From assembly GCA_037045585.1 (NCBI GenBank), contig JBAOIR010000021.1, positions 1 to 64,000 of the forward strand: DNA of 64,000 nucleotides, in the 5' to 3' direction. How positions within the stretch are numbered: position 1 is the first letter of the stretch; the number at the start of each line of letters is the position of its first letter. A program made the position numbers and the translations under genes. The notes under the pieces were generated by a model. The model saw nothing but the letters and a program-made list of their open reading frames with translations. It searched no databases and was not told where the DNA came from. The stretch is from SSF14 sp037045585. Lineage in GTDB: Bacteria > Actinomycetota > Acidimicrobiia > Acidimicrobiales > Microtrichaceae. Shown here one piece after another: positions 1 through 8,959 of the stretch.

Positions 1-1022
1 CTGCCAGTGCCCGGCCGCGGCTTCCCACTCGTGCGCGCGGAGGTGGCAACGGGCCGCCCGCTCGATCGCCTCGATCCGTTCCGCCCGTCCCGCCGCGCCT
101 TCGAGACTGGCGGCGTAGTGGCGGGCCGCGGCCGAGTGCTCCCCGGCGTATCGGCCGCGCGCGCGGCCTGCAGCGGATGGTTATCCGTGTCTTCCACCAC
201 GGCGGCCAGGTGTGCGGCCAGGGCCACGAGCGAGAGGATGTCCCAGGCGTTGTGGCGCAGCACCGGACGGATGTGCGTAGGGTCGCCGCTGCGCTGGAAG
301 CGGAAGTAGCGCTCCGGCACTTCCGCTGACGGACAGTCGTCCTCCCGTTCGAAGCCGAGCAGTTCCCGCTCGACCATCGGCAGGCGGTGCGATTCGATCA
401 CGCCCCGGAAGAGGCGGCGGTTCGGGTGGAGCAGGTCCAGGTGGGGAAGCTCGCGCAACCGTGATTTCTGGCGCGAGAGGATGTAGCGCGACTCCAGCGA
501 GGGGATGTCGAACGACTTGCCGTTGTAACTGACGAGGGCCTCCGCGCCGTCGAGCTCGCCGCTCAGCCCGCCGAGCAAGCCGCCTTCGTATTGCGGCCCG
601 GGCAACAGGTACTGGCGCAACTTCAGGAGCGAGCCCTCGAAGCGGGCGATGCCGGCGAGGAAGACCATCGCGCCCGCGCCCCCGAGCCCGGTGGTCTCGG
701 TATCCACGTAGAGGAACGCCCCCGGCGCGGTCCCGGCCAGCCGCGCGTCCCGAATCTGGCCCGCCAGGCGGCCGGGGGCGATGCCCAGGGCGCGATGGAG
801 TGCGACCTCGCCGTGGCAGTGGCCTGGCTCGTAGACGCTCTCGATGACGTAGCCCGGGCCTTCCGCCGTCTGGAACCAGCGGCCGCCGAGGCTGGAGAGG
901 TCGAGCAGTTCGGTGACGCTCTCACGACGCAGGGCCGGTTCGCCGCGCAACGGCTGATTCAGCGCCGAACGCAGCCGGTCGCGCGCGCTGGGCCTGGTCG
1001 CTGCGGCGTCACTTACGAACAT
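1..1022 (-). CDS. YprB-type RNase H-like 3'-5' exonuclease domain protein (partial, frameshifted)
   Basis: Reading leftward from the ATG at 1022, the protein carries a DEDD exonuclease fold: motif I DTETTGL (near residue 113), motif II YNGKSFDIP and motif III HNAWDILSL. This is the RNase_H_2 (YprB) family, thought to degrade nucleic acid 3' to 5'; the substrate is unknown. Around 150-175 the frame must change. Upstream of this the frame reads DNHPLQAAR, while downstream only another frame gives a helical, TPR-like stretch (YAGEHSAAARHYAASLEG). The gene continues past the left window edge. The frameshift sits in a GCGCGCGCGG run, so a consensus error is likely. Confidence 0.75.
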   Translation of the reverse strand, partial: MFVSDAAATRPSARDRLRSALNQPLRGEPALRRESVTELLDLSSLGGRWFQTAEGPGYVIESVYEPGHCHGEVALHRALGIAPGRLAGQIRDARLAGTAPGAFLYVDTETTGLGGAGAMVFLAGIARFEGSLLKLRQYLLPGPQYEGGLLGGLSGELDGAEALVSYNGKSFDIPSLESRYILSRQKSRLRELPHLDLLHPNRRLFRGVIESHRLPMVERELLGFEREDDCPSAEVPERYFRFQRSGDPTHIRPVLRHNAWDILSLVALAAHLAAVVEDTDNHPLQAARAADTPGSTRPRPATTPPVSKARRDGRNGSRRSSGRPVATSARTSGKPRPGTG

Positions 1023-1191
1023 TTGTGCGAACTGTAGCCCCGTTGGGTGCTCAGGCGCAAAGTACCCGGCGCCAACACCGTCTCGCCTCGCCGGTCGAGC
1101 CGAAGATGTGAACATTCTCATCTGCGTCACAGAATCGTCTTAGAAAAAGGGGGCACCATTGGCCCGCAACCTTCAGGACGTGGGAGTGGAT

Positions 1192-1457
<266 letters not shown>

Positions 1458-1458
<1 letters not shown>

Positions 1459-1685
1459 TGGCCGCCGGGATTCGCTATCGTGGCGCGCGCTACGCCATGG
1501 CCGGCGCCGTCGCCGTCGGTGTGATTGCCGGGACGGCGTACTTCGCGGGCCGCGCCCCGGCCAAGGACTCTGAGGCCGAGGCGCGGACTGAATCCGTCGC
1601 GGGCGTTGTCACCGGCCCCGCGCCGGCCAGCATCCGCCAGTCGCCAGCGCTGCCCGCTCCGGCAAAGCGTTCGCGAGGTTCCTGA
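1458..1685 (+). CDS. small single-pass membrane protein of unknown function
   Basis: A 75-residue protein with one hydrophobic helix at about residues 14-31, then an Ala/Pro/Ser-rich polar tail. It has the same layout as the preceding protein (short N-terminus, one helix, disordered tail). It overlaps the upstream stop by one base, and its own stop overlaps the next ATG by one base. It therefore sits in the middle of a tight three-gene operon. No family recognised. Confidence 0.6.
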
Positions 1686-2323
1686 TGCCGCGGTCGCGCC
1701 AGTCCCTCTTGCTCGTGCTCGCCGCGTCGTTCATTTCCGGCGTCGCGCTGCGCTCAAGCGACCTCGGCACGCTTCCCTGGGCGGTCAGCCGCGCTTCGGG
1801 CATCGCGGGGTTCGCCGTCCTCTCGCTGGCGATGGTGATGGGCCTGCTCGTGAGCACGAAGGCGGGCGACGGCCTCTTCAGCCGCCCGTTCGCCTTCGAA
1901 ATGCACCAGTTCCTCTCGGTGGTTTCGCTGGTGTTGGTCGCCGTCCACGCCGACAGCCTCCTCTTCGACGGTTTCCTGCGGTTCACCTCGCTCTCGCTGG
2001 TGGTGCCGTTCATCGCGCCCTACCGTCCGCTGGCCGTCGGCCTGGGCGTCATCGCCGCCTGGCTGGCCGCGATCACGACGGCCAGTTTCTGGATGCGCTC
2101 ACGCATCGGCCAGAAACGCTGGCGGACACTGCACTACGTGACCTTCGCCGCCTACATCGCGGCGCTCTGGCACGGGGTTTCGGCGGGGACCGATACCCAG
2201 TTGGCCCCGGTCTACTGGACGTACATCGTCTCGGTCGCGGCGGTGAGTTCGCTGCTGGTCGTGCGCATCAGTGGTTACAAACCGGCGCCGAAGCGGCGGC
2301 CGGCGGCGCGCCCGCTGGCCTGA
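1685..2323 (+). CDS. ferric-reductase-like transmembrane protein
   Basis: A 212-residue polytopic membrane protein with about six hydrophobic helices. Histidines are spaced inside helices as in the ferric reductase/MsrQ-like haem b family: EMHQF near residue 79, VAVHADS near 94, TLHYV near 152 and LWHGV near 165. Such proteins carry electrons across the membrane through bis-histidine haems. There is no flavin or NAD domain, so a partner would have to supply electrons. It is the last gene of the operon with the two small anchored proteins. Confidence 0.75.
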   Translation: MPRSRQSLLLVLAASFISGVALRSSDLGTLPWAVSRASGIAGFAVLSLAMVMGLLVSTKAGDGLFSRPFAFEMHQFLSVVSLVLVAVHADSLLFDGFLRFTSLSLVVPFIAPYRPLAVGLGVIAAWLAAITTASFWMRSRIGQKRWRTLHYVTFAAYIAALWHGVSAGTDTQLAPVYWTYIVSVAAVSSLLVVRISGYKPAPKRRPAARPLA

Positions 2324-2327
2324 CCGG

Positions 2328-2858
2328 TCACCAGGTGGGCTTGAGCGGCCCCGGTTCGCCCAGGTCCACCTGCAGGTAGGTGGTGCTCAGCCACTCGCCG
2401 AACTTGTAGCCGGCGTTCTTCATCTCGCCCATGACCTCGAAGCCGAACTTCTGATGGAGCCGGATGCTGGCTTCGTTGGAGGAGGTGATGGACGCGATCA
2501 CGAGTCGGACACCCAGCTCCCGGAGGGCATCGAGGAGCGCCCCGAGGAGACGTTCGCCCACTTTCAGGCCGCGGAACTCCGGCGAGATATAGATCGTGTC
2601 CTCGCGCGTGAACCGCCAGCCATGCTTCTTGCTCACCAGCGTCACATACGCGAACCCGATGACCTGCCCGGCGTGCTCGGCCACGAGCACCGGGTTCATG
2701 GCATCGTGTTCGCAGAACCAGGCGCGGCGCTGATCGAGCGTCCAGGGCGTTGCGTCCCAGGTCGCGATCCCGTGTTCGATCTCCGGGTTGTAGATTCCGT
2801 TGATCGCTTCGAGGTCGGTTTCCGCCGCGGGGCGGACGATGATGTCCGGTGGTTCCAT
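2328..2858 (-). CDS. GNAT N-acetyltransferase, phosphinothricin acetyltransferase-like
   Basis: A 176-residue single-domain GNAT protein. The N-terminus (IIVRPAAETDLEAINGIYN) and the blocks ending in SITSSNEASIRLHQKFGF match the Pat/Bar-like branch, which acetylates small amines from acetyl-CoA. The acetyl-CoA P-loop is ISPEFRGLKVGERLL. Its length is typical and the gene looks intact. It is convergent with the upstream operon, with 4 bases between stops. The actual substrate cannot be told from sequence. Confidence 0.85.
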   Translation of the reverse strand: MEPPDIIVRPAAETDLEAINGIYNPEIEHGIATWDATPWTLDQRRAWFCEHDAMNPVLVAEHAGQVIGFAYVTLVSKKHGWRFTREDTIYISPEFRGLKVGERLLGALLDALRELGVRLVIASITSSNEASIRLHQKFGFEVMGEMKNAGYKFGEWLSTTYLQVDLGEPGPLKPTW

Positions 2859-2924
2859 GGCGGGCGCAGTGTACGGCGGCCGTGCTACGAGCGTGTTACG
2901 GCCAGGGGAAACTCCCGCGCGCGC

Positions 2925-3326
2925 TCAGCTCGCCTGCAAGAACTCCACCCAGTTGCCGTCCGGGTCTTCGACAATCGCGATGGTCACGCCCGGGCGGAAC
3001 TCGCGGACCGGCGCCACGACCTTGTAGCCGCCCTTCTCGCACTCCGCGACCACGTCGGCGATGTTCGAGACGGAGATGGTCCAGTAGCGGTAGCCGAACG
3101 CGCCGCCGATACCGCCGGGCGCGGCCTTGGCGGGAGGGTTCGAGCCGGAGATGACCTTGATCAGGCTTGTCCCGCACATCAGGCGGTGCATGGTGCTGCC
3201 GCCGCCCATCGGCATGTCGCCCACGTGTTCGAAACCGAGCGTGTCACGGTAGAACTTCAGTGCCTTTTCGCCGTCCGAAACGACGATGCCCAGGTCGATG
3301 GAATCCTTGGTGAGCTTGACGCCCAA
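2925..3326 (-). CDS. VOC (glyoxalase/bleomycin-resistance fold) family protein
   Basis: A 133-residue VOC protein: SIDLGIVVSDGEKALKFYRD opens the first beta-alpha-beta-beta-beta module and VEDPDGNWVEFLQ closes the second. I place the start at the TTG at 3326 because a perfect GGAGG lies 6 bases upstream. The longer version from 3359 lacks such a site. The family includes glyoxalases, dioxygenases and resistance proteins. The function here is unassigned. Confidence 0.8.
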   Translation of the reverse strand: MGVKLTKDSIDLGIVVSDGEKALKFYRDTLGFEHVGDMPMGGGSTMHRLMCGTSLIKVISGSNPPAKAAPGGIGGAFGYRYWTISVSNIADVVAECEKGGYKVVAPVREFRPGVTIAIVEDPDGNWVEFLQAS

Positions 3327-3433
3327 TGTGTGCCTCCAGGTAAACGTGCGCGCGAGCATAGCGGAAAGCCGCCACGCGGTGATCAGAGCCTCGATGCCGC
3401 GCGGGCGTTAGAGTTCGCGGGGGAGGAATGGCT

Positions 3434-4381
3434 ATGACCTGGGTAGTGAGCATGATCGTCGCCATGGTGGTCTGCGGGGCCATCTTCTTCGTCGGCCGCG
3501 CCGCGCGCGAGGGCGCCGGCAGCGGTTCGCCCGAGCGCTTCCGGGCGACGATCGCGATGGTGGCCGCGAGCGTGGTTTTCGCCATCTGGGTCGGCCTGCA
3601 CACGGTCACCGCATCGGTGAAGCCGATCGAGGCCGGTCACGTCGGCGTCGTCTACCAGTTCGGCGAAATCGTCGGACAGAAGAGCGAGGGTCTGCAGTTC
3701 ATCGCGCCCTGGCAGTCCATGCGGACCGAGAGCGTCCAGGTCCAGCGCCACAAGTTCGAGGACATCAACGCCTTCTCCCAGGAGACACAGGACGTCTTTG
3801 TCGTCGCCACCGTGAACTACTCCGTGCTGCCCTCAGCCGTCCAGAAGCTCTACCGCGAAGTCGGACAGAACTGGTTTGACGTGCTGATCGAGCCGCGGGT
3901 GCTCAACTTCTTCAAAGAAGAGACCGTGAAGTACCAGACCGTGGACGTTGGCCCGAACCGCGAGGCCATCCGCCGGGCGGTGCAGCAGCGCCTCTCCAAC
4001 GAGCTGGCTGCCTACTCCATCCAGATCAATGACCTCCTGATCGACAACATCGATTTCCGGCCGGAGTTCAAGCAGGCGATCGAGCAGAAGCAGATCGCGA
4101 CCCAGGACGCGCTGCGCGAGCAGGAGAAGGTGAAGCAGAAGCAGTTCGAAGCCGAGCAGGCCGTGGAGACCGCGAAAGGCGAGGCGAACGCGACCCGCGA
4201 GCGCGCGAACGGCCAGGCCGACGCGAACAAGGCGCTCGCCGCTTCGCTCACGCCGGAAGTCATCCAGTTCCAGGCGATCGAAAAGCTCGGCGACAACATC
4301 CAGATCGCCCTCATCCCGTCAGGCCAGGGCGTCATCCTGGACCCGGCCACGTTGCTCGGCGGGACGACGACGAAGCCGTAG
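3434..4381 (+). CDS. SPFH/band-7 family membrane protein
   Basis: Two hydrophobic segments (about residues 3-22 and 40-58) are followed by an SPFH domain opening with KPIEAGHVGVVYQFG. A coiled coil rich in Gln, Glu and Lys then covers about residues 205-270. This is the architecture of prohibitin/flotillin-like membrane scaffolds. GGGAGG at 3421-3426 is only one base from the ATG at 3428 but 7 bases from the ATG at 3434, so I choose 3434. It is intact and convergent with the next gene. Confidence 0.85.
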   Translation: MTWVVSMIVAMVVCGAIFFVGRAAREGAGSGSPERFRATIAMVAASVVFAIWVGLHTVTASVKPIEAGHVGVVYQFGEIVGQKSEGLQFIAPWQSMRTESVQVQRHKFEDINAFSQETQDVFVVATVNYSVLPSAVQKLYREVGQNWFDVLIEPRVLNFFKEETVKYQTVDVGPNREAIRRAVQQRLSNELAAYSIQINDLLIDNIDFRPEFKQAIEQKQIATQDALREQEKVKQKQFEAEQAVETAKGEANATRERANGQADANKALAASLTPEVIQFQAIEKLGDNIQIALIPSGQGVILDPATLLGGTTTKP

Positions 4382-4391
4382 GCGGGCGAAA

Positions 4392-4945
4392 CTACCGGCT
4401 GAACTGGACGTCGCTGGTGGCGACCGTGCCCGCCGTGCGCCCGGGGGCGGTCTGGTTCGCCCAGTAGAGGTTGGTGTGAGCGATCACCTTGTCCGGGGGC
4501 GGGGCACCCCATTGGGTGAGGTCCTCGGTAGTGTGCGCGTCCTCCACGAGTGTCGCGTCGTAGCCCCGCACCAGCGCGCCGTGGAGCGTGTTGCGGATGC
4601 ACATGTCGGTTTGCGCGCCCGCGACCATCAGGTGGCCGACGCCAAGGCCCGCGAGCACGATTTCCAGCGACGTTTCTTCAACGAGTCGCCGTAGTGCTTC
4701 TCCACGAGCGGTTCTGATTCCCGCGGGTCGAGCTCGGGGACGATGCGCCAGTCATCGCTGCCGCGCGGCAGTCCCTCGTCCGAATGCTGCACCCAGACCA
4801 CCGGCGCCTGCGCCGAGCGGGCGCGTTGCACCAGCGCGTTGATGTTCGCGACGACCGCGTCGCGTTCGTGCGCGCCGGCGACGACGCCGTTCTGGACGTC
4901 GATGACGATGAGCGCGGTGTTGGGACGGTCGGGAAGCGTGGTCAT
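4392..4945 (-). CDS. isochorismatase-like cysteine hydrolase (one frameshift)
   Basis: The start ATG at 4945 follows AGGAGG. The N-terminal half gives ALIVIDVQNGVV with the catalytic Asp. The C-terminal half, in another frame, gives HLMVAGAQTDMCIRNTLHGA with the nucleophilic Cys. One base added at about 4680 (GACTCGTT to GACTCGTTT) joins them as GDSFEETSLEIVLAGLGV and gives 184 residues, a normal family length. The triad positions (Asp, Lys, Cys) appear present. Members hydrolyse amides or vinyl ethers; the substrate is unknown. Confidence 0.8.
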
Positions 4946-5025
4946 GGGTGTTTCCTCCTGAGTGCGCCGTGCATCCTCGCCTTCCCACGATGCGACATCC
5001 AACCGCAGATGTCACAGGGAGCCAT

Positions 5026-5600
5026 TCAGGCCGGGAGGCCCGCCGCCCCGGCCTCCGGCAAGAGTGCGGACGGGATACGCTCACCAAACGAGACCGCTGG
5101 CAACGTTTCCCACGTATTCTCGCCGGCAACGAAGACGGTCACCGTCTTCTCCTCGAGGTCGACGAGCCAGGCTTCGCGGACGGCCGTGCCGGGGTAGGCC
5201 GAGAACTTCACGTGGCGGTCGAACGTCGCCGTCCCGCGGCTGACCACTTCGACCACCAGGTCCGGCGCCTCCCGAAGGTACCGCCCGGCCACGCGAACGC
5301 GCTCCGGCGCGAGGTAGGCGACGTCGGGCCGAACCACGGTGTTCTCACCAAGCCAGCAGTCGGGTTCGACGAACGTCTTGCCGCCGGCTCGCTTCGCCGC
5401 TTCGTCGATAGCGCGGGCGATGGCGAGGACGGCATCCTCGTGCTCTTCGCTCGGGAAAGACGACGCGTAGAGCAGGCCGTCCACCAGGTTCTGCGGCTGT
5501 TCCGACGGCGCGGCGTGAAGTACACCTCCGCCGTCAGCCCGCGCATGATCACGGTGGGCGGCGTCGGGTCATCTTCGGAGCTGTAGCGCGGCTGGGTCAT
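5026..5600 (-). CDS. Uma2-family (DUF820) putative restriction endonuclease (one frameshift)
   Basis: The PD-(D/E)XK-like core is visible as VVRPDVAYL, PDLVVEVVSRGT and AVREAWLVDLEEKTV, the signature of the Uma2 family. These are often multi-copy in cyanobacteria, Chloroflexota and Deinococcus, and their role is unclear. The start ATG at 5600 gives MTQPRYSSEDDPTPP. Near 5515-5523 one missing base shifts the frame before SEQPQNLVDGLLYAS. Adding one base gives a 191-residue protein, normal for the family. Confidence 0.75.
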
Positions 5601-5610
5601 TGGGGTGGCC

Positions 5611-6071
5611 TCAGAGGTTGAGTTTCATGCCTTCGTGGCTTTTCACAAGCCAAGCCGTTCGTAGAAGCGGTGCGCGTCGGCGCGCGCCTTGTTGCTGGTG
5701 AGCTGGAGCCGCCTGCAGCCAAGCCGCCGCGCTTCATCGGTTGCCCAGGCGATCATCGCTTCGCCAATTCGCCGGCCGCGCATCGCCTCGGCGACGTGCA
5801 CGCTCTCAACCTCCGCGGTCGGGAGCGCGCCGTTGGAGAGGCCGGGGAGCAGGTGGAATTGGAGCGTCCCGGCGACCTCGCCGTCGACCTCCGCCACCAT
5901 GACTTTGGCTTCCGGGAAACGGGCGAAGCCACGGAACGCCCGGTAGTAGGCGTCCGGGAGCGGCGGGCCAAGCTCTTCCCGGCCGGCCCCATCGACCGCG
6001 CCCAGGTGAATGAACTCGATGATGCGCGGGAGGTCCGCTTCGGTGGCCGGGCGGATGGTTGGCGTGAGCAT
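5611..6071 (-). CDS. GNAT family N-acetyltransferase (frameshift near the C-terminus)
   Basis: A GNAT domain runs from TIRPATEADLPRIIEF to the acetyl-CoA loop VAEAMRGRRIGEAMI and the C-terminal block ARADAHRFYERLGL. The raw frame stops at 5643 directly after this block. One added base at about 5645 restores the usual ending VKSHEGMKLNL with a stop at 5611, so I extend the gene to there. It lies just before the Uma2 gene on the same strand. Confidence 0.8.
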
Positions 6072-6181
6072 CGGCCGAGTATAGAGGCGGACAACGATAC
6101 GAATGGGCGCGTTCTATCGGCCCGAACGGCCCTGTGCGCGCGCCTCCCGCGGGTGAACGATGCCGGGACGAGGAGGACAGC

Positions 6182-7083
6182 GATGTCGTTCCAGGAATCC
6201 CCCGAGGCCGACCCGGCGCGCAGGGTCTTCGTCACTTACATCGACAAGTCGCGTACGTTCTACGGCGCCCACGGGTACGAGCACCCCTACCGCTGGGCGT
6301 ACGACGCCGGTGCCCGGCGTTCGCGCCGCTGTCCGGTCCGCTGTCCTCGTTGCGCCTCGGGGTCATCACCACGAGCTACCTGCCGGCGCCCGTCGGGTGA
6401 GGACCGCCCGCCCAAGGCGCCCTACGCCGCATCGGTCGAGCGGCCGCCCGACATCGATGTTCACCGAGGACCTCTCCTGGGACAAGGAGGCCACCCACAC
6501 CGACGATCCGGAGAGCTACCTCCCGCTGGCGCGCCTCGCCGAACAGGTGGGCCAAGGCCGCATCGGCTCGCTGTCGCCCCGGTTCTACGGCGTGCCCACC
6601 GAGTACTCGCAACGTCGCACGATCGACGTCGACGCCCCGGCCATCGTGGAGTTCCTCCGGGAGGACCGCGTCGATGCGGCGCTCCTGGTCCCGCTTTGAC
6701 CGGTCTGCCACCAGACCGTGAGTCTGGTCGCGCGGCACCTCGAAGCCACCGGGATCCCGACGGTGGTGCTCGGCTCCGCCCGCGACATCGTGGAGCAGGC
6801 GGGCGTAGCGCGCTTCCTGTTCAGCGACTTCCCGCTCGGCAATCCCTGCGGCCGGCCATGGGAGACGGTGATGCAGCGGGGATTCGCGGCGATGGCCCTC
6901 AGCCTGCTCGAACTGGCCACCTTCCCGAGGACGACCGTGCAAACGCCGTTCCACTGGCCCTCGGATGAGTGGCGCGCCAACTTCATGCGCGTCGACGGCG
7001 CGAGCGGCGCCGAACTGGCCGCGGCCGGCGAAGACCGCCGCCGCCGCCAGGCGCTGCGCAAGGAGAAGTTCGGCGAGGGGTAG
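6182..7083 (+). CDS. GrdB/PrdB-like reductase family protein with in-frame UGA: probable selenoprotein (frameshifts in N-terminal half)
   Basis: GGAGG sits 7 bases before the ATG at 6182. The opening FVTYIDKSRTFYGA, the middle block IGSLSPRFYGVPTEYSQRR and the end block ARFLFSDFPLGNPCGRPWE match the glycine/sarcosine/betaine/D-proline reductase selenoprotein B family. In-frame TGA at 6697-6699 falls exactly where homologues place the redox residue: LVPL-TGA-PVCHQTVSL, giving a UxxC motif. Both sides are in the same frame, so read-through as selenocysteine is the natural reading. Separate one-base frameshifts are needed near 6305, 6400 and 6456 and look like consensus errors. Selenium-free relatives carry Cys at this place (from memory). 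The substrate is unknown. Confidence 0.75.
6697..6728 (+). promoter_or_regulatory. bacterial SECIS-like hairpin after the UGA
   Basis: Directly downstream of the UGA at 6697-6699, ACCAGAC (6710-6716) pairs perfectly with GTCTGGT (6722-6728) around the 5-base loop CGTGA. The loop starts 17 bases after UGA and has G in its second position. Both fit the rule for bacterial SECIS elements (loop 16-37 bases from UGA, G among the first two loop bases). An alternative stem CGGTCTG/CAGACCG (6701-6707/6712-6718) competes with it. Confidence 0.6.
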
Positions 7084-7145
7084 CCCGTCCTCGCCCCGAT
7101 GACTCCGCGAGAAGGCGCTGGGCTTGGCGCACTTGCGCCCGGCCG

Positions 7146-7534
7146 CTACTGCGTGGCTGAGGGTGACGGCGACGCTGACGCTGTCGCGGATGGGGAAGGC
7201 GTGCCCGCCGGCGCCGCGCCGGAAATGCGCAGCACCTGTCCCACGGTGATCGCGTCCGGGTCAGAAAGCTGGTTCAGCGCGACGAGGGTGGCGGTGTCCG
7301 TGTTGAACCGCGAAGCGATTCCGAGAGCGTGTCGCCATCGACCACGGTGTACTCGGCGGGAGGGGAGGGCTGGGACGTGGCGGTGGCCGGCTGTTCGCTG
7401 CGCGCGCCAAGGACCTGCTGCGTGGGCGTGTTCGTCGCTGTCGGGTTGTTCCCAAACGGGTTATCGCCGGACGCGCCACCACCACCGCAGCCGGCAAGTA
7501 TCAGAACGAGGAGCACACCTGCAAAGCGGTACAC
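7146..7534 (-). CDS. LysM-domain lipoprotein (one frameshift)
   Basis: The GTG at 7534 follows AGGGG and opens a lipoprotein signal peptide, YRFAGVLLVLILAGC, with the lipobox Cys at about residue 16. A Thr/Pro/Gln-rich linker follows. A LysM domain then begins YTVVDGDTLSGIASRFNTD and continues through ALNQLSDPDAITVGQVLRI once one base is added at about 7318. The Ser/Ala/Pro-rich tail ends at 7146. LysM domains bind peptidoglycan or chitin, so this is likely a cell-envelope protein. Confidence 0.75.
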
Positions 7535-7599
7535 TCGCAGCCCCTTTTGACGGCGCGACTGTATGGCATGACGGGATGCCCTGTAAACCGGCGGAATTA

Positions 7600-7966
7600 A
7601 CTTTCTGTTGGTCGAGTTCGCCGTGGCCGGCGCCCCAGCGGTCAGCCCAGCCGCTGATCGCGGCGACGATCGCTTCGAAGCTCGCGGCCCTTCTCCGTCA
7701 ACTCGTACTCGATCCGGACCGGGACTTTCCGGGAAGACGGTGCGTTTCACCACGCCGGCCGCTTCCAGTTCCCGCAGCCGCTCAGAGAGAAGCCGGTCGG
7801 AAAGGCCTGGGATGCGCGCGAGGATTTCGCCGAACCGGGTGGAACCCGCGAGCAATGTTCGAACGATGGCCCCCGTCCACCGCCGCCCAATCAGTTCCAC
7901 CGCATCCTGGAACACCGGGCAGTAGGCCGAGAGCACCTGCTTGTCCTGCTGGTTTGCTGCTGCCAT
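7600..7966 (-). CDS. HxlR-family transcriptional regulator (two frameshifts)
   Basis: The start ATG at 7966 opens a winged-helix regulator. CPVFQDAVELIGRRWTGAIV is the typical HxlR opening with a redox-placed Cys, and FGEILARIPGLSDRLLSERL is the recognition region. The C-terminal block YELTEKGREL followed by EAIVAAISGWADRW only appears after frame corrections near 7730 and 7690. The exact stop is uncertain. It is divergent from the YceI gene at 8085, a common pairing in which the regulator controls the neighbour. Confidence 0.75.
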
Positions 7967-8009
7967 GCCGGAAGTCTACCACCTTCGTTACTAACTATCT
8001 GTAGCCTGC

Positions 8010-8039
8010 TTGACACTTCTCAGTTACACACCGTATCTT
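8010..8039 (+). promoter_or_regulatory. sigma-70-type promoter of the yceI-like gene
   Basis: TTGACA at 8010-8015 and TATCTT at 8034-8039 are separated by 18 bases and lie 45 bases before the YceI start. Short similar words (GTTACTAACTATCT and AGTTACACACCGTATCTTA) surround it and could be binding sites for the divergent HxlR regulator. The operator assignment is a guess. Confidence 0.5.
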
Positions 8040-8084
8040 AGCCACACACAGTAGTATAGCTACCGAAAGTAAGGAGACCCCGAC

Positions 8085-8630
8085 ATGACCACCAGCGCCG
8101 AGCCAACCCTTTCCACCTACGTCCTCGAACCGAGCCATTCCTCCCTCGAATTCGCGGTCAAGCACATGCTCATCGCGAAGACCAAAGGCACCTTCCACGA
8201 CTACAACGTGGTTGCCCAGATCGACGAGAACGACTTCACCCGCTCCAGCGCCACCGTCACGATCGAGGCGGCGAGCATCGACACGCGCCAGCCGGACCGC
8301 GACGGCCACCTCAAGTCAGCCGACTTCCTCGATGCCGCGAATCACCCGCAACTGACGTTCGTCACGCGCCGCATCGAGCCCGCCCGCGGAGACTGGAAGG
8401 TCACCGGCGACCTGACCATCCGCGGGGTGACCCACGAAGTCGCGCTTGACGGCGAAGTCACCGGCCCGGTGAAAGACCCGTGGGGCGGCAGCCGCATCGG
8501 CTTGAGCCTGGCCGGCAAGCTGAACCGCAAGGACTTCGGCATGGTCTGGAACGCTGCCCTGGACGCCGGCGGGTTCGTCCTCGCCGACGACGTGAAGCTG
8601 AACATCGAGGTCGAACTGCTCAAGCAGTAG
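8085..8630 (+). CDS. YceI family protein
   Basis: A 181-residue protein with the YceI lipocalin-like beta-barrel signatures: YVLEPSHSSLEFAVKHM, then DGHLKSADFLDAANHPQLTF and a central RGVTHEVALDGEV. The family binds amphiphilic or isoprenoid molecules, and many members are periplasmic. This one has no signal peptide and so is probably cytoplasmic. AAGGAG lies 9 bases before the ATG. It is intact, and its last codons lie inside the tandem duplication that follows. Confidence 0.9.
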   Translation: MTTSAEPTLSTYVLEPSHSSLEFAVKHMLIAKTKGTFHDYNVVAQIDENDFTRSSATVTIEAASIDTRQPDRDGHLKSADFLDAANHPQLTFVTRRIEPARGDWKVTGDLTIRGVTHEVALDGEVTGPVKDPWGGSRIGLSLAGKLNRKDFGMVWNAALDAGGFVLADDVKLNIEVELLKQ

Positions 8631-8959
8631 CGTCGCGGGGGAAGAACCGAAGACGGAACGCCAAGAACGCCAAGGACGCGGAGGAGTCGCCGGGATCAGG
8701 CAGAAGCAACAGCAATGCCCTCCATCCTGAATCCTTGGCGTTCTTGGCGTCCCTGGCGTTGAACTAAAACTTGGACCAGTCCGGTTCGCGTCTTCTCAAG
8801 CAGTAGCGTCGCAGGGGAGGGAACGCCAAGGACGCGAAGGACGCCGAGGAGTCGCGGGATCAGGCAGAAGCAACAGCAATGCCCTCCATCCTGAATCCTT
8901 GGCGTTCTTGGCGTCCCTGGCGTTGAACTAGAACTTCGACCAGTCCGGTTCGCGCTTTT
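8619..8959. repeat. tandem duplication across two convergent gene ends, with palindromic arms
   Basis: About 176 bases starting at 8619 recur from 8795. Each copy begins with the last codons of the YceI gene (CTCAAGCAGTAG) and ends with the last codons of the enoyl-CoA hydratase read from the other strand. Copy 1 therefore preserves a dead REPDWSKF-stop tail. Inside copy 1, 8658-8676 and 8732-8750 are perfect 19-base inverted arms built from a CGCCAAGGA-type motif. Copy 2 keeps a shortened left arm. The arms could act as a bidirectional terminator for the convergent genes. No other gene is seen in 8631-8927. Confidence 0.85.

Noticed and set aside
2271..3437. A 388-codon plus-strand frame
   Set aside because: It is antisense to the acetyltransferase and VOC genes, both of which have clear family motifs.
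6697..6699. The TGA as an ordinary stop or a simple nonsense mutation
   Set aside because: The frame continues with strong family conservation, the codon lies at the redox position, and a SECIS-like hairpin follows at the right distance. A sequencing error remains possible and is listed as a refuting test.
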